From: Bacillota bacterium
Lineage (GTDB): Bacteria > Macinerneyibacteriota > Macinerneyibacteria > Macinerneyibacteriales > DSCS01
NCBI GenBank assembly: GCA_011048995.1
Contig: DSCS01000006.1
Span: forward strand, 1-42,167
Direction of reading: 5' to 3'
Length of the DNA stretch: 42,167 bases
Of this stretch, positions 16,979 through 24,693 are shown piece after piece. The notes below the pieces were generated by a model. It worked only from the letters and a program-made list of their open reading frames with translations, searched no databases and was not told where the DNA came from. How positions within the stretch are numbered: position 1 is the first letter of the stretch; the number at the start of each line of letters is the position of its first letter. The position numbers and the translations under genes are program-made.

Positions 16979-17493
16979 AACAAAAAGTCCTGATCTTAAC
17001 GGAAGGGGCCGTGGCCATAGCTTTGGCGGTGGTCTTTTCCTACATCAAGATCTGGCATATGCCCCAGGGGGGATCCGTGACTTTGGAAAATGTCCCCCTT
17101 TTGGTTTTTGCTTTCAGAAGAGGCGGGCGTCCGGGGATCATGGCCGGAATACTCGCCGGTGCCCTTCAGCTGCTTTTAGGAGGCTATGTGGTCCATCCGC
17201 TGCAGGCTCTTTTCGATTATCCTCTGGCCTTTGGAAGCTTGGGCTTAGCCGGATTTTTCCGTGTCAAGAGTCTTGTCCCCGGGACCATCGTTTCGGGAGT
17301 GGTCAGGCTCCTCTGTCATGTTTTATCCGGAGTCATCTTTTTTTCTTCTTATGCCCCGGAAGGGACACCCGCATGGCTCTATTCTCTTCTTTACAACGGG
17401 ACGTTTTTGTTGCCCAGTTTTATTCTGGCTTTTGTCATCCTTATGACCCTGAAAAAACAATTGATCTTTAAAGGAGATATCATACAGCCATGA
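16975..17493 (+). CDS. thiT: ThiT, thiamine-specific S component of an ECF transporter
   Basis: A 172-residue, six-helix membrane protein matching the ThiT family: an N-terminal LTEGAVAIALAVVFSYIK, the GGSVTLENVPLLVFAFRRG loop with helix 2, and the DYPLAFGSLGLAGFF segment in helix 4 that lines the thiamine pocket in ThiT structures. S components bind the vitamin and need a shared energising module (EcfA, EcfA', EcfT), which is not in this window. The ATG overlaps the leuS stop as ATGA, so translation is coupled. The next gene is a YjbQ/thiamine-phosphate-synthase-like protein, which supports a thiamine role. No TPP riboswitch is seen upstream; expression probably follows leuS. Confidence 0.88.
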   Translation: MKQKVLILTEGAVAIALAVVFSYIKIWHMPQGGSVTLENVPLLVFAFRRGGRPGIMAGILAGALQLLLGGYVVHPLQALFDYPLAFGSLGLAGFFRVKSLVPGTIVSGVVRLLCHVLSGVIFFSSYAPEGTPAWLYSLLYNGTFLLPSFILAFVILMTLKKQLIFKGDIIQP

Positions 17494-17882
17494 TCTCCTT
17501 TTCTGTGAATACCGGTGAGCGGAACCGGATGATCGATATCACAGAAATGATTGACTCAAGGCTGGGTTCTTTAGAAAACACGTCGGGCTTTGTTTTTATA
17601 TTTGTTCCCCATACAACCTGTGCATTGACTGTTAATGAGAATTATGATCCCGATGTATCCGCGGATATTATTGAATTTCTTCAAAAAAAGATTCCTGAAA
17701 AGGGTGGATACAGACATAGAGAAGGGAATTCGGATGCTCATATCAAGGCTGCATTGATCGGAACCACATTGCTTCTGCCCTATGATGAAAACAAACTCTC
17801 CCTGGGGCGGTGGCAGGGTGTGTTTCTTTGTGAATTCGACGGGCCTCGGAAAAGAACGATTTATTTAGGGCAAATTTCTTAA
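17490..17882 (+). CDS. yjbQ: YjbQ/UPF0047 family protein (possible secondary thiamine-phosphate synthase)
   Basis: A 130-residue protein of the YjbQ family. It keeps the HTTCALTVNEN segment (residues about 36-46), the histidines of YRHREGNSDAHIKAAL (about 72-87; NSDAHIK is the family signature) and GRWQGVFLCEFDGPRKR near the end. The His residues form a metal/anion site in solved family members, and Escherichia coli YjbQ has weak thiamine-phosphate synthase activity. The overlap with thiT (ATGA) makes a thiamine-related function more likely here than usual, but it remains inference. Confidence 0.85.
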   Translation: MISFSVNTGERNRMIDITEMIDSRLGSLENTSGFVFIFVPHTTCALTVNENYDPDVSADIIEFLQKKIPEKGGYRHREGNSDAHIKAALIGTTLLLPYDENKLSLGRWQGVFLCEFDGPRKRTIYLGQIS

Positions 17883-17897
17883 TCAACGGAGGTTTTT

Positions 17898-19997
17898 GTG
17901 AAACACTATTCGCTTTTTGTCGCTTTGACCCTGTTTTCTCTTTTTACGGCCGGCTGCCGTTCCACCGAAAATCTGTTGCCTTCTCCTCCACGGGCGGTAC
18001 GGGAGGCCCATATCACAGAAGTCCATGGTTATACGCTGACGGATCATTATTACTGGATGCGTCAAAAAGGGGATCCTCGTGTCAAGGCCTACATTGAAGA
18101 TGAAAATCGCTACACCGAACGCGTTATGGCCGGGACGAAATCTCTTCAAAAAAAATTATACAAAGAGATGGCTGCCCGTATCACAGAGAACGACAGGAGT
18201 GTTCCTGAAAGAGAAGGCCGGTATGATTATTATTCAAAAAATGAAAAAGGCAAAGAGTACCCGATCTATTGCCGGAAAAAGGCAGAAGAAGGAGCCCGGG
18301 AAGAAATCCTGATTGACGTCAATGAATTGGCCCGCGGCCTGGATTATTTCAGTATCGGCCTGATGAGTGTCAGCCCCGATGAAATGAAATTGGCCTACAC
18401 GTATGACATCAACGGCGCCGAGGAGTATCGGCTGGCCGTTAAAGATCTCCGAAACGGTGCTATCATAGAAGAAAGGGATATTTCTGTACCGGACTTTCAG
18501 TGGATGAAGGACAGTAAAACCTACCTTTACACAGTCAATGATGAAACCTGGCGTCCCTCGCAGCTTTACCGTCATTCTATAGGAGAGGATGAAGATGAGC
18601 TCTTGTATGAGGAAAACGACGGACGCTTCTGGATGTGGATTTCTGAATCGTCTGACAAATCAATCCTTTTTATGGGTTTGGGAAGTAAGACGTCTACCGA
18701 GATTCATTTTCTCTCTGCCGACGATTTACAGGGGCATTTGACCTGTTTTTCTCCGCGGAAACAAGACGTGGAGTACTATTTGAATGCTCATGACGGTTAT
18801 TTTTATATTTTTACCAATGAGCAGGCTCCCAACTTTAAATTGGAACGCACCGCTATGAAAGAGTTCGGCCGAAGCGATTCCAGAGAAGCTGTTATCCCAC
18901 ACAGTGACGCTACATTGACGGATTACTATCTCTTTAGAAACTATTTAGCTTATTTTATCCGAGAAGAGGGGGTGAGCGCACTTGTGATCCGAAGTCTGGG
19001 TGATCAAGGGGAATACCGGGCTGTTTTCCCTGATCTATATAATTCTTTTTATCCCGGAAGAAATAAAAATTACGACTCGGATTTACTGCGGGTATCGGTT
19101 TCTTCAATGATCACCCCCACTGTCGTATATGATCTTGATATGAAAAGCGGGGACCTTATTGCGCGCAAAGAACAAAAAGTGAAGGGATATGACCGCAATG
19201 AGTACGTCACGGAGCGTGTATTGGTGTCTGCCCGTGACGGGTCCGAGATCCCTGTCATCTGGGTTGCGAAAAAAGGCTTTTCAGGACCCCGCCCATTGTA
19301 TCTTTATGCTTACGGGGCTTATGGTGATTATAATGACCCCTATTTTTCTTCCACCCGGCTCAGCCTTTTAGACAGGGGGTTTATTTTTGCCATGGCGCAG
19401 GTCCGGGGAGGAGGAGAAAAGGGGATCGATTGGTATAAAGAGGGCAAATTGCTTCATAAAAAAAATACGTTTTATGATGTCATCGATTGTGCAGAGTTTC
19501 TGATTCATTCTGAATACACGACTTCTGAAAAACTGATCCTCTCCGGCGGGAGTGCAGGGGGGCTTCTTGTCGGGGCAACGGTGAATATGCGTCCTGATCT
19601 GTTTTTCGCCGCTGTCGCCTCGGTCCCCTTTGTCGACGTCGTTAATACGATGCTGGATTCGACTCTGCCACTGACTGTAGCGGAGTATGAAGAGTGGGGG
19701 GATCCTATGAACCGCGAATATTTCGACTATATCCGCTCTTATTCTCCATACGAAAATATCCATAATGTTTCTTACCCTCATATGCTGATCATCGGCGGGC
19801 TGAATGACCCCCGTGTTCAATATTGGGAGCCTTTAAAATGGACAGCCCGGCTTCGTGAAGAAACCGGCGGTGATTCGGTCATTCTTTTGCGCATGAATAC
19901 CGATTCGGGCCATATGGGGACTTCCGGACGTTATGCCTGGCTGAAGGAGTCGGCTTTTGAATATGCGTTTATTCTAAGCCGTCTCGGAATGTATTAA
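17898..19997 (+). CDS. S9 family peptidase (oligopeptidase B/prolyl oligopeptidase type), lipoprotein
   Basis: A 699-residue serine peptidase with a lipoprotein signal peptide ending in the lipobox FTAGC (lipidated Cys at about residue 20). An N-terminal beta-propeller (about 50-420) is followed by the alpha/beta-hydrolase domain: AYGAYGDYNDP, nucleophile Ser552 in GGSAGG, Asp637 in GGLNDPRVQYWEP and His672 in SGHMG. The family cleaves short peptides after basic residues or proline. The propeller limits it to oligopeptides. Most oligopeptidase B enzymes are cytoplasmic, so membrane anchoring is notable and suggests a role in extracytoplasmic peptide use. The start is GTG with GGAGG 5 nt upstream. 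Its stop shares a TTAA with the convergent cyclophilin gene. Confidence 0.92.
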   Translation: MKHYSLFVALTLFSLFTAGCRSTENLLPSPPRAVREAHITEVHGYTLTDHYYWMRQKGDPRVKAYIEDENRYTERVMAGTKSLQKKLYKEMAARITENDRSVPEREGRYDYYSKNEKGKEYPIYCRKKAEEGAREEILIDVNELARGLDYFSIGLMSVSPDEMKLAYTYDINGAEEYRLAVKDLRNGAIIEERDISVPDFQWMKDSKTYLYTVNDETWRPSQLYRHSIGEDEDELLYEENDGRFWMWISESSDKSILFMGLGSKTSTEIHFLSADDLQGHLTCFSPRKQDVEYYLNAHDGYFYIFTNEQAPNFKLERTAMKEFGRSDSREAVIPHSDATLTDYYLFRNYLAYFIREEGVSALVIRSLGDQGEYRAVFPDLYNSFYPGRNKNYDSDLLRVSVSSMITPTVVYDLDMKSGDLIARKEQKVKGYDRNEYVTERVLVSARDGSEIPVIWVAKKGFSGPRPLYLYAYGAYGDYNDPYFSSTRLSLLDRGFIFAMAQVRGGGEKGIDWYKEGKLLHKKNTFYDVIDCAEFLIHSEYTTSEKLILSGGSAGGLLVGATVNMRPDLFFAAVASVPFVDVVNTMLDSTLPLTVAEYEEWGDPMNREYFDYIRSYSPYENIHNVSYPHMLIIGGLNDPRVQYWEPLKWTARLREETGGDSVILLRMNTDSGHMGTSGRYAWLKESAFEYAFILSRLGMY

Positions 19998-21829
19998 AGG
20001 CGCTCTTTTGATGCCAGGATCCGGGCCTCAATGATGGTGTCTCCCGGCTCGATTCTGTATACGGTATCCATTCCCTTAATGATCTTGGCAAAGAGTGTGT
20101 AACGGCCGTCCAGGTGAGGGCGGGGAGCAAGGGTAATGAAAAATTGAGAGCTTCCTGTATCTTTTCCTCTGTCGGCTATGCCGACCATCCCGGGCTCACG
20201 GTAAGAGAGAGGGGAGTATTCGGCCTTGATGAGGGGGAAACTGCCGCCCCATCCGTCCCCATGGGGGTCTCCGGCTTGTATAACATGATTCAAAGCCACA
20301 CGGTGAAAAGAGATCCCTGAGTAGAATCCGCCTTTGACCAGGCGGATAATGTTTTCAACAGTATGGGGGGCTTCATCTCCGAAGCATTCCATTATGATAT
20401 CTCCTTTTGCTGTCCTGAAGAGGATAACCCAGTTTCTGTTCCTGTATTTGGGAAAAGAAGGCGGGGTATCCTGCTTCATCAGGGAGAGAAGTTCCGGGTC
20501 TTTTTCCAGGGCAAGCAGTTTGTCCGTCAGCTCTTTTTCTCCTTCTTGGCGAATAAGATCAAAAAGAAAATAACGGAGATCCCTGACGGGTTCTTCAGGG
20601 TACCGGTTCAGAAGGGTCTTCTGGAAAAGAGCCGGTTCGTCCTGCAGAAGAAGATAGCCGGTAAGGCGCACGGTAAAGTCGGGGTCCTCAAGCGCAGCTT
20701 GGGCAAATTCTTTTTTGCGGCCGGGGTGGAGACGGCTTAAGGCGTCATAGGTGTTTCTTCGGGTGATATGATCATTTTGCCCCAAAAGCCTCTGCTCCCA
20801 TTCCGGGGTCAGAAGAAAGAAATAGTTATCCGGGTTCCGGGAAAAGGCGCGGAGAAAAAGAGCGTCATCTTTAAATGTATTGATCAGATCAAGCCCGGCT
20901 TTGTTTCGGAAAAGCATGCCGTAAAAGGACGTTTCTCTCAGATAAGAAGGGTAAGAGGGTGAAGCATATTCTTTTAAGAGAGAAAGGCGGTTTTCATTTT
21001 CAAGGAGGGGGAGAAGCTCCAACGAAGAGAGGGAGCGCTGATATAAAAAATCCCGTAAAGCAGGATAGCGGGCGCATTGGGTCAGATAGCGGAATTTCAG
21101 CAGTGCGGGAAAACGGTCAAAATCGTGCAACAGCGCTTTCAGACTATTTTCGTCATGAAGAAGAGACATGTAATAATAATCCCGCAGGATATCTTCAAGC
21201 GTGATCAGACCCGGCAGGTCTTTTTCACGAGACGGCGGGATTCCCCATTGGGAGAGGGCATAAGCATAAGCCCGGGATAGTTCCGGCCCCAATAGGGACA
21301 AAAGGGCGGAGCGGGCCTCTTCTTTGTCTTCAGCAGAAAAGTCCAGCGAATGGGCCATATTCCCCAGGGCTGTAAAAAGAACATCATCGGTCCTTTCATC
21401 TGTTCCGAGAAGTTCAAAAAGAAGAGAGATGTCTTTCGGGCCGGCCATAAAAAAAAAGGTCTCATAGAAGAGGCTGATATTTTCAGGCGGTTCTTCGGAA
21501 AGCAGTTGAAAAAGCTTTGGCTTCAGGGCGGGAAAGTAACGCAGGCCGAAAAGGGCTTCGTTTTTGATATAAGGGTCTTTTTCTTCCAAAAAGGCCGCCC
21601 AATAGCGGGAGGCCCCGTGTGCATGGCCGATCCTGTAAAAGGCCCTGAAAGCCGCTTTACGGATAAAAGGGATAGGGTGATCCAAAAAAGCGCTGAGTCG
21701 GGGTGTTATACGGCGCTGCAATTCGAGTTTTTTAATAATACGATACTCATTCGCACTGTCTTTAAAAAGGAAGGCTAAGGCTAAAAAAAGAATAAGAGCA
21801 GAAAATAAAAGAGTTCGGCGCCGGATCAC
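19994..21829 (-). CDS. Membrane-anchored peptidyl-prolyl isomerase (cyclophilin) with helical-repeat N-terminus
   Basis: A 611-residue protein. Residues about 4-22 form a signal anchor. Residues about 40-440 are leucine-rich helices with HEAT-like elements (HPIPFIRKAAFRAFYRIG, DPYIKNEALFGLRYFP, DPDFTVRLTGYLLL). The last 150 residues are a cyclophilin domain: EAPHTVENIIRLVKGGFY, the catalytic Arg in SFHRV, the conserved Gln in VIQAGDP, GSSQFFITLAP and LDGRYTLFAKI. The Phe at cyclophilin A position 60 appears as His. It should catalyse proline isomerisation in folding proteins outside the cytoplasm; the repeats probably dock clients. GTG start, overlapping the preceding gene as GTGA. The cyclophilin call is firm; the repeat type is tentative. 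Confidence 0.88.
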   Translation of the reverse strand: MIRRRTLLFSALILFLALAFLFKDSANEYRIIKKLELQRRITPRLSAFLDHPIPFIRKAAFRAFYRIGHAHGASRYWAAFLEEKDPYIKNEALFGLRYFPALKPKLFQLLSEEPPENISLFYETFFFMAGPKDISLLFELLGTDERTDDVLFTALGNMAHSLDFSAEDKEEARSALLSLLGPELSRAYAYALSQWGIPPSREKDLPGLITLEDILRDYYYMSLLHDENSLKALLHDFDRFPALLKFRYLTQCARYPALRDFLYQRSLSSLELLPLLENENRLSLLKEYASPSYPSYLRETSFYGMLFRNKAGLDLINTFKDDALFLRAFSRNPDNYFFLLTPEWEQRLLGQNDHITRRNTYDALSRLHPGRKKEFAQAALEDPDFTVRLTGYLLLQDEPALFQKTLLNRYPEEPVRDLRYFLFDLIRQEGEKELTDKLLALEKDPELLSLMKQDTPPSFPKYRNRNWVILFRTAKGDIIMECFGDEAPHTVENIIRLVKGGFYSGISFHRVALNHVIQAGDPHGDGWGGSFPLIKAEYSPLSYREPGMVGIADRGKDTGSSQFFITLAPRPHLDGRYTLFAKIIKGMDTVYRIEPGDTIIEARILASKERL

Positions 21830-22359
21830 TTCTTAAGTTTCTTTTTATAACTGTTGTAGACTTTGGCTAATAAATTCAGGGATTGCTCCATGGAGAGGTT
21901 TTTTCTGGATATCTTGATCTTCCCGTCAATAATGTCGATATGAAGCTGTTTTGCATTATCCGGAACCGTTTTGACGGGTTGAGGAGGAGTCTGCCCTTTT
22001 TTCTGTTCAGCGGTCATCTGCGGGGAATCCTGGTGTCTGTCGGTCGGCGGGCTGATTTGAGAAGGATCGGCCGGGCCGATATCAAAGGGAGCCATAGACG
22101 ATTCATCCCAATCCGGGCTTTGAGCCTGCGCAGCGGGACGAGCCGGTTGAGAAGAAGGTGCAGGAGCTGATTGCTGAAGAGGTTTTTCTTCTGTTTTGTC
22201 GAGGAAATCATTCAGAGGGCCGGAGGAAGTGTCAGCTGATGATTGACCGGCAGCGTTGTCAGGTCCTTTCCCGATCTTGCCGATCTTCAGCCTATCTTCC
22301 CACTGCTGCATCTTCAACTGATTCCGTCTTTTGATTTCTTCGACTATTTTCGGATCCAT
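21826..22359 (-). CDS. Low-complexity protein of unknown function
   Basis: A 177-residue protein. Residues 1-30 form a charged helix (VEEIKRRNQLKMQQWEDRLK). Residues about 35-130 are rich in Pro, Gln, Ser and Ala and should be disordered. The last 40 residues form a short strand-and-helix unit (LHIDIIDGKIKISRKNLSMEQSL...). There is no signal peptide, membrane helix or known motif. It has a strong AAGGAGG site and overlaps the cyclophilin gene by 4 bp, so the two are co-translated. It may act as a linker or scaffold partner of the cyclophilin; this is speculation. Confidence 0.75.
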   Translation of the reverse strand: MDPKIVEEIKRRNQLKMQQWEDRLKIGKIGKGPDNAAGQSSADTSSGPLNDFLDKTEEKPLQQSAPAPSSQPARPAAQAQSPDWDESSMAPFDIGPADPSQISPPTDRHQDSPQMTAEQKKGQTPPQPVKTVPDNAKQLHIDIIDGKIKISRKNLSMEQSLNLLAKVYNSYKKKLKK

Positions 22360-22385
22360 TCACGTCCTCCTTAAAACTCCGGAAC

Positions 22386-22438
22386 AAGGACTTATCAAGT
22401 CCTTAAATGTAGTATAGCATAAAAAAAAGAGTTTTCCA
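22386..22438 (-). promoter_or_regulatory. Promoter and 5'-end hairpin of the cyclophilin operon
   Basis: On the minus strand: TGGAAA (22433-22438), 16-bp spacer, TATACT (22411-22416). The predicted start (about 22404) coincides with an inverted repeat, AAGGACTT (22397-22404 and 22386-22393, 3-nt loop). The mRNA would begin with an 8-bp hairpin, or the repeat could be an operator. Confidence 0.5.
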
Positions 22439-22528
22439 GTAAAACCCAAAGATACGGGCAAAAAATGTACGGGAAAAGAAGGGAAAGTGAGAATTATGTT
22501 GAAAAAAAACTTAGATTGTGGTAAAATT

Positions 22529-22549
22529 CCGCCAAAGCGGGTTTGGCGG
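22529..22549 (-). terminator. Terminator-like hairpin after tRNA-Leu
   Basis: A perfect 8-bp stem, CCGCCAAA/TTTGGCGG (22529-22536 and 22542-22549), with a 5-nt loop, begins 3 nt after the tRNA 3' end and is followed on the minus strand by AATTTT. The position and stem fit an intrinsic terminator with a short U-tract. Confidence 0.65.
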
Positions 22550-22552
22550 TGA

Positions 22553-22637
22553 TGCCGAGGACGAGACTTGAACTCGTACAGGATAAGCTCCCACATGGCC
22601 CTCAACCATGCGCGTCTACCAATTCCGCCACCCCGGC
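22553..22637 (-). tRNA. tRNA-Leu(GAG)
   Basis: An 85-nt gene read on the minus strand. The acceptor stem GCCGGGG pairs with CCTCGGC (one G-T pair), followed by discriminator A. The anticodon stem CATGG/CCATG encloses TTGAGGG, with anticodon GAG. A long variable arm, as expected for leucine, and a T-arm with loop TTCAAGT in stem ACGAG/CTCGT are present. The 3' CCA is not encoded and must be added after transcription. Confidence 0.97.
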
Positions 22638-22647
22638 TTGAAGAAAG

Positions 22648-22675
22648 TTTTAACATAGTTTAAATATTATGTCAA
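22648..22675 (-). promoter_or_regulatory. Promoter of tRNA-Leu
   Basis: On the minus strand: perfect TTGACA (22670-22675), 16-bp spacer, TTAAAA (22648-22653) as a weak -10. The predicted start lies a few nt before the mature tRNA 5' end. Confidence 0.45.
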
Positions 22676-22702
22676 CAAAAAAAGAGATCGAAAGGAGGAG
22701 CG

Positions 22703-23629
22703 TTGGTCAATCTAAGACGCTTATCAAAGTTTGAGGGAGAGCTGGACGGCCTGATCGAGGACTATTGCAGCCTTTTCTATGCGAAGTATAAATATTCTAT
22801 TCGTTATCAGATCAATAACATCTTTACGGATCTTAACGATTCCCGCAAAGAAGGGTTTGTGTTGTTGGATGACGGTGATCCTGTGGGCATCATCATCTAT
22901 CATGTGGACCACAGTATCGGTGTCATCCATTTTTTTCATCTGATGCAGCGGTATGCACAGATCACGGCCTTCAGAACCATTTTTCAACATACATTACGCA
23001 AGATCAAACAAAATTTGCCGAAAATCGTCTTTTTAACGGAGATCTTTAATTTCGGCCCTAAACAGCGCCGGACCCTCATGGCCCAATTTGATTTTGAAGA
23101 AAAGCACAGGGACCTTTATCTTCTGGACATCCACAAATACAGACAAAACCGTGAGCCTCAGGAGGGCTTGGTCTTTCGGGGTGTTGAATATGAAAATCTG
23201 GAAAAACTCTCCGAAATCACCTATTTTTCTTTTGCCGGGAGCATGGAACTGGAAGTCTATCCCGTAGGCTTTGAAAAAGATGATTTTGTCCAGCAGCTCC
23301 AAAATACCATCAATGGCCTTTACGGACGCTTTCTGCCCGACTATTCCATGGAGATCTATCATGAAGACGAACTGGTGGGGATGCTTTTTTCCGTCAACGG
23401 AGGGGAGGGCGTTGAACTTCATCAATTTCTGTTGGCGCCGCGAAGCTGGGGCAAAGGCTACGGACATGCCATGTTGGACAAGTTCATTCAATTGATCGAT
23501 GAGAGACAGGAATACTATAAAGTAACGACCATGGTCTCTCATGATAATCTAAAGGTCAGAAGGTTGCTGGAGAATATGGGATTTAAGAAAATTGTGGAGA
23601 TCCCTGTTTTTACGCGGATTTTGAAATAG
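22703..23629 (+). CDS. GNAT family N-acetyltransferase
   Basis: A 308-residue protein with two GNAT-like halves. The C-terminal domain (about 150-308) shows the acetyl-CoA-binding motif RSWGKGYG (Q/R-x2-G-x-G/A pattern, about 250-257), preceded by a strand, VELHQFLLAPR, and followed by the motif B-like VSHDNLKVRRLLENMGF. The N-terminal half (about 10-145) has a degenerate GNAT-like layout (EGFVLLDDGDPVGIIIYHV). It should acetylate an amine on a small molecule or protein; the substrate is unknown. The start is TTG at 22703, supported by AAAGGAGG just upstream and the absence of a better ATG. It stands alone between tRNA-Leu and the sigma-factor operon. Confidence 0.85.
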   Translation: MVNLRRLSKFEGELDGLIEDYCSLFYAKYKYSIRYQINNIFTDLNDSRKEGFVLLDDGDPVGIIIYHVDHSIGVIHFFHLMQRYAQITAFRTIFQHTLRKIKQNLPKIVFLTEIFNFGPKQRRTLMAQFDFEEKHRDLYLLDIHKYRQNREPQEGLVFRGVEYENLEKLSEITYFSFAGSMELEVYPVGFEKDDFVQQLQNTINGLYGRFLPDYSMEIYHEDELVGMLFSVNGGEGVELHQFLLAPRSWGKGYGHAMLDKFIQLIDERQEYYKVTTMVSHDNLKVRRLLENMGFKKIVEIPVFTRILK

Positions 23630-23732
23630 TCCTTAAGTGTATCTCATCGGGCAGATCGGATCAGCATTCTTTATTGATCTTTCTTTACAGAATTCGGGAA
23701 CCGGGAGACAGGAAAGGTTGTTGTAAGGTTAA

Positions 23733-24272
23733 ATGGACACAGCTGTACTCATGGAAAAGATGAAAAAGGGGGATATGTCGGCTTTGGGTGAATTGGCCGA
23801 GGTGTATCAGCAACCCCTCTACTATTATATTGTACGGATGGTCCGTGATCGGGATACTGCTGAAGACCTGACCCAGGAAGTATTTCTAAAGGTCTGGAGA
23901 TATCGTAAAAATTATAGTGAAAGCGGCAAACTGAATGCCTGGATTTATCGTATTGCCCATAATCTGGTCCGCAATTATGTTAAAAAAAGAAACAGAAATA
24001 CAGAGCTTCCTGAACATCTGGCCCATTTCGACGAAGTGCAGGAAGATATCGAATATGAAGAAAAACTTTCGGCTGTGCGGGAGGCTTTGGAAACGCTTCC
24101 CGAACTTTTTAAAGAGGCAGTTGTTTACAGAGATGTAGAGGGAAGATCCTATCAGGATATCGCTGCTCTTCTGGATATTTCGGAAGGGACAGTGAAATCC
24201 CGGATCAGCCGCGGACGCGAAATGATACGGGAAACAATAAAAAAGGAGTGGGGAGAATTGTATGACATGTAA
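23733..24272 (+). CDS. ECF-type RNA polymerase sigma factor (SigW/RpoE-like)
   Basis: A 179-residue sigma-70 family factor. Region 2 (about 20-95) includes YYYIVRMVRDRDTAEDLTQEVFLKVWR, with the conserved DxAEDLxQEVFLxVW core, and WIYRIAHNLVRNYVKKR for -10 recognition. Region 4 (about 115-170) has LPELFKEAVVYRDVEGRSYQDIAALL and the recognition helix SEGTVKSRISRGRE. There is no region 1 or 3, typical of the extracytoplasmic-function class. Its 3' end overlaps the anti-sigma gene by 11 bp, and degP is in the same operon, so envelope stress is its likely input. A weak GGAACC at 23697-23702 resembles the -35 box of RpoE-type promoters and might allow autoregulation. Confidence 0.95.
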   Translation: MDTAVLMEKMKKGDMSALGELAEVYQQPLYYYIVRMVRDRDTAEDLTQEVFLKVWRYRKNYSESGKLNAWIYRIAHNLVRNYVKKRNRNTELPEHLAHFDEVQEDIEYEEKLSAVREALETLPELFKEAVVYRDVEGRSYQDIAALLDISEGTVKSRISRGREMIRETIKKEWGELYDM

Positions 24273-24693
24273 CGGCCAACCGGAAAAGGTAAGTCTTTAT
24301 CTGGACGGGATCATGGAAAACAGCGAAAAGCGCTCTTTTGAACAGCATTTAAAACAATGTTCCGTCTGCCGGTCCCTTCTGCGGGACTACCGTCATATCG
24401 GAGCCTTGCTTCAAGAGGCTCACGGTAAAGGGCCCGCTGAAATGGGCTTTAAGGTCATGAGCCGCTTGTACGCACGAAGACAGCGTACCAAGACAGCCCT
24501 CTTCGCCGCATCCATGGTTATTCTTCTGGGCGCCGGCTTTGTTTTGGGAAATAATAGCGGACGGGCTTTAGTCGCTTCAAGGGACGAGATTCTGAAAGAA
24601 GCTTTGGAACGCGGGAAAACGGATCGTATTCCGGTTTACAGCGGAGCGAATGTGGAGGATATCCGAGTCCGGTATGAAGAAGTTAATTTTTAG
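24262..24693 (+). CDS. Zinc-finger anti-sigma factor (membrane-spanning)
   Basis: A 143-residue protein. The N-terminal domain has the anti-sigma zinc site HLKQCSVC (His-x3-Cys-x2-Cys, residues about 28-35) of the zf-HC2/ZAS family. A membrane helix follows at about 80-98 (AALFAASMVILLGAGFVLG-like), and about 45 residues lie outside the membrane, ending in VEDIRVRYEEVNF. It should hold the sigma factor inactive at the membrane until stress triggers its cleavage or release. It overlaps the sigma gene by 11 bp and the next gene by 20 bp, so the genes are translated together. The C-terminal periplasmic part is short, as expected for a sensor tail. Confidence 0.88.
   Translation: MTCNGQPEKVSLYLDGIMENSEKRSFEQHLKQCSVCRSLLRDYRHIGALLQEAHGKGPAEMGFKVMSRLYARRQRTKTALFAASMVILLGAGFVLGNNSGRALVASRDEILKEALERGKTDRIPVYSGANVEDIRVRYEEVNF

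Noticed and set aside
22360-22656. 98-codon minus-strand open frame
   Set aside because: It translates tRNA-Leu (GGGIGRRAWLRAMW is the familiar artefact of tRNA translation) and the hairpin beside it.
23658-23690. Possible terminator after the acetyltransferase gene (GATCA/TGATC)
   Set aside because: The stem has only 5 bp with an 11-nt loop and the following T content is broken.
24650-24673. Earlier start for the HtrA-like protein
   Set aside because: The eight extra residues would disrupt the signal peptide that begins cleanly at ATG 24674.
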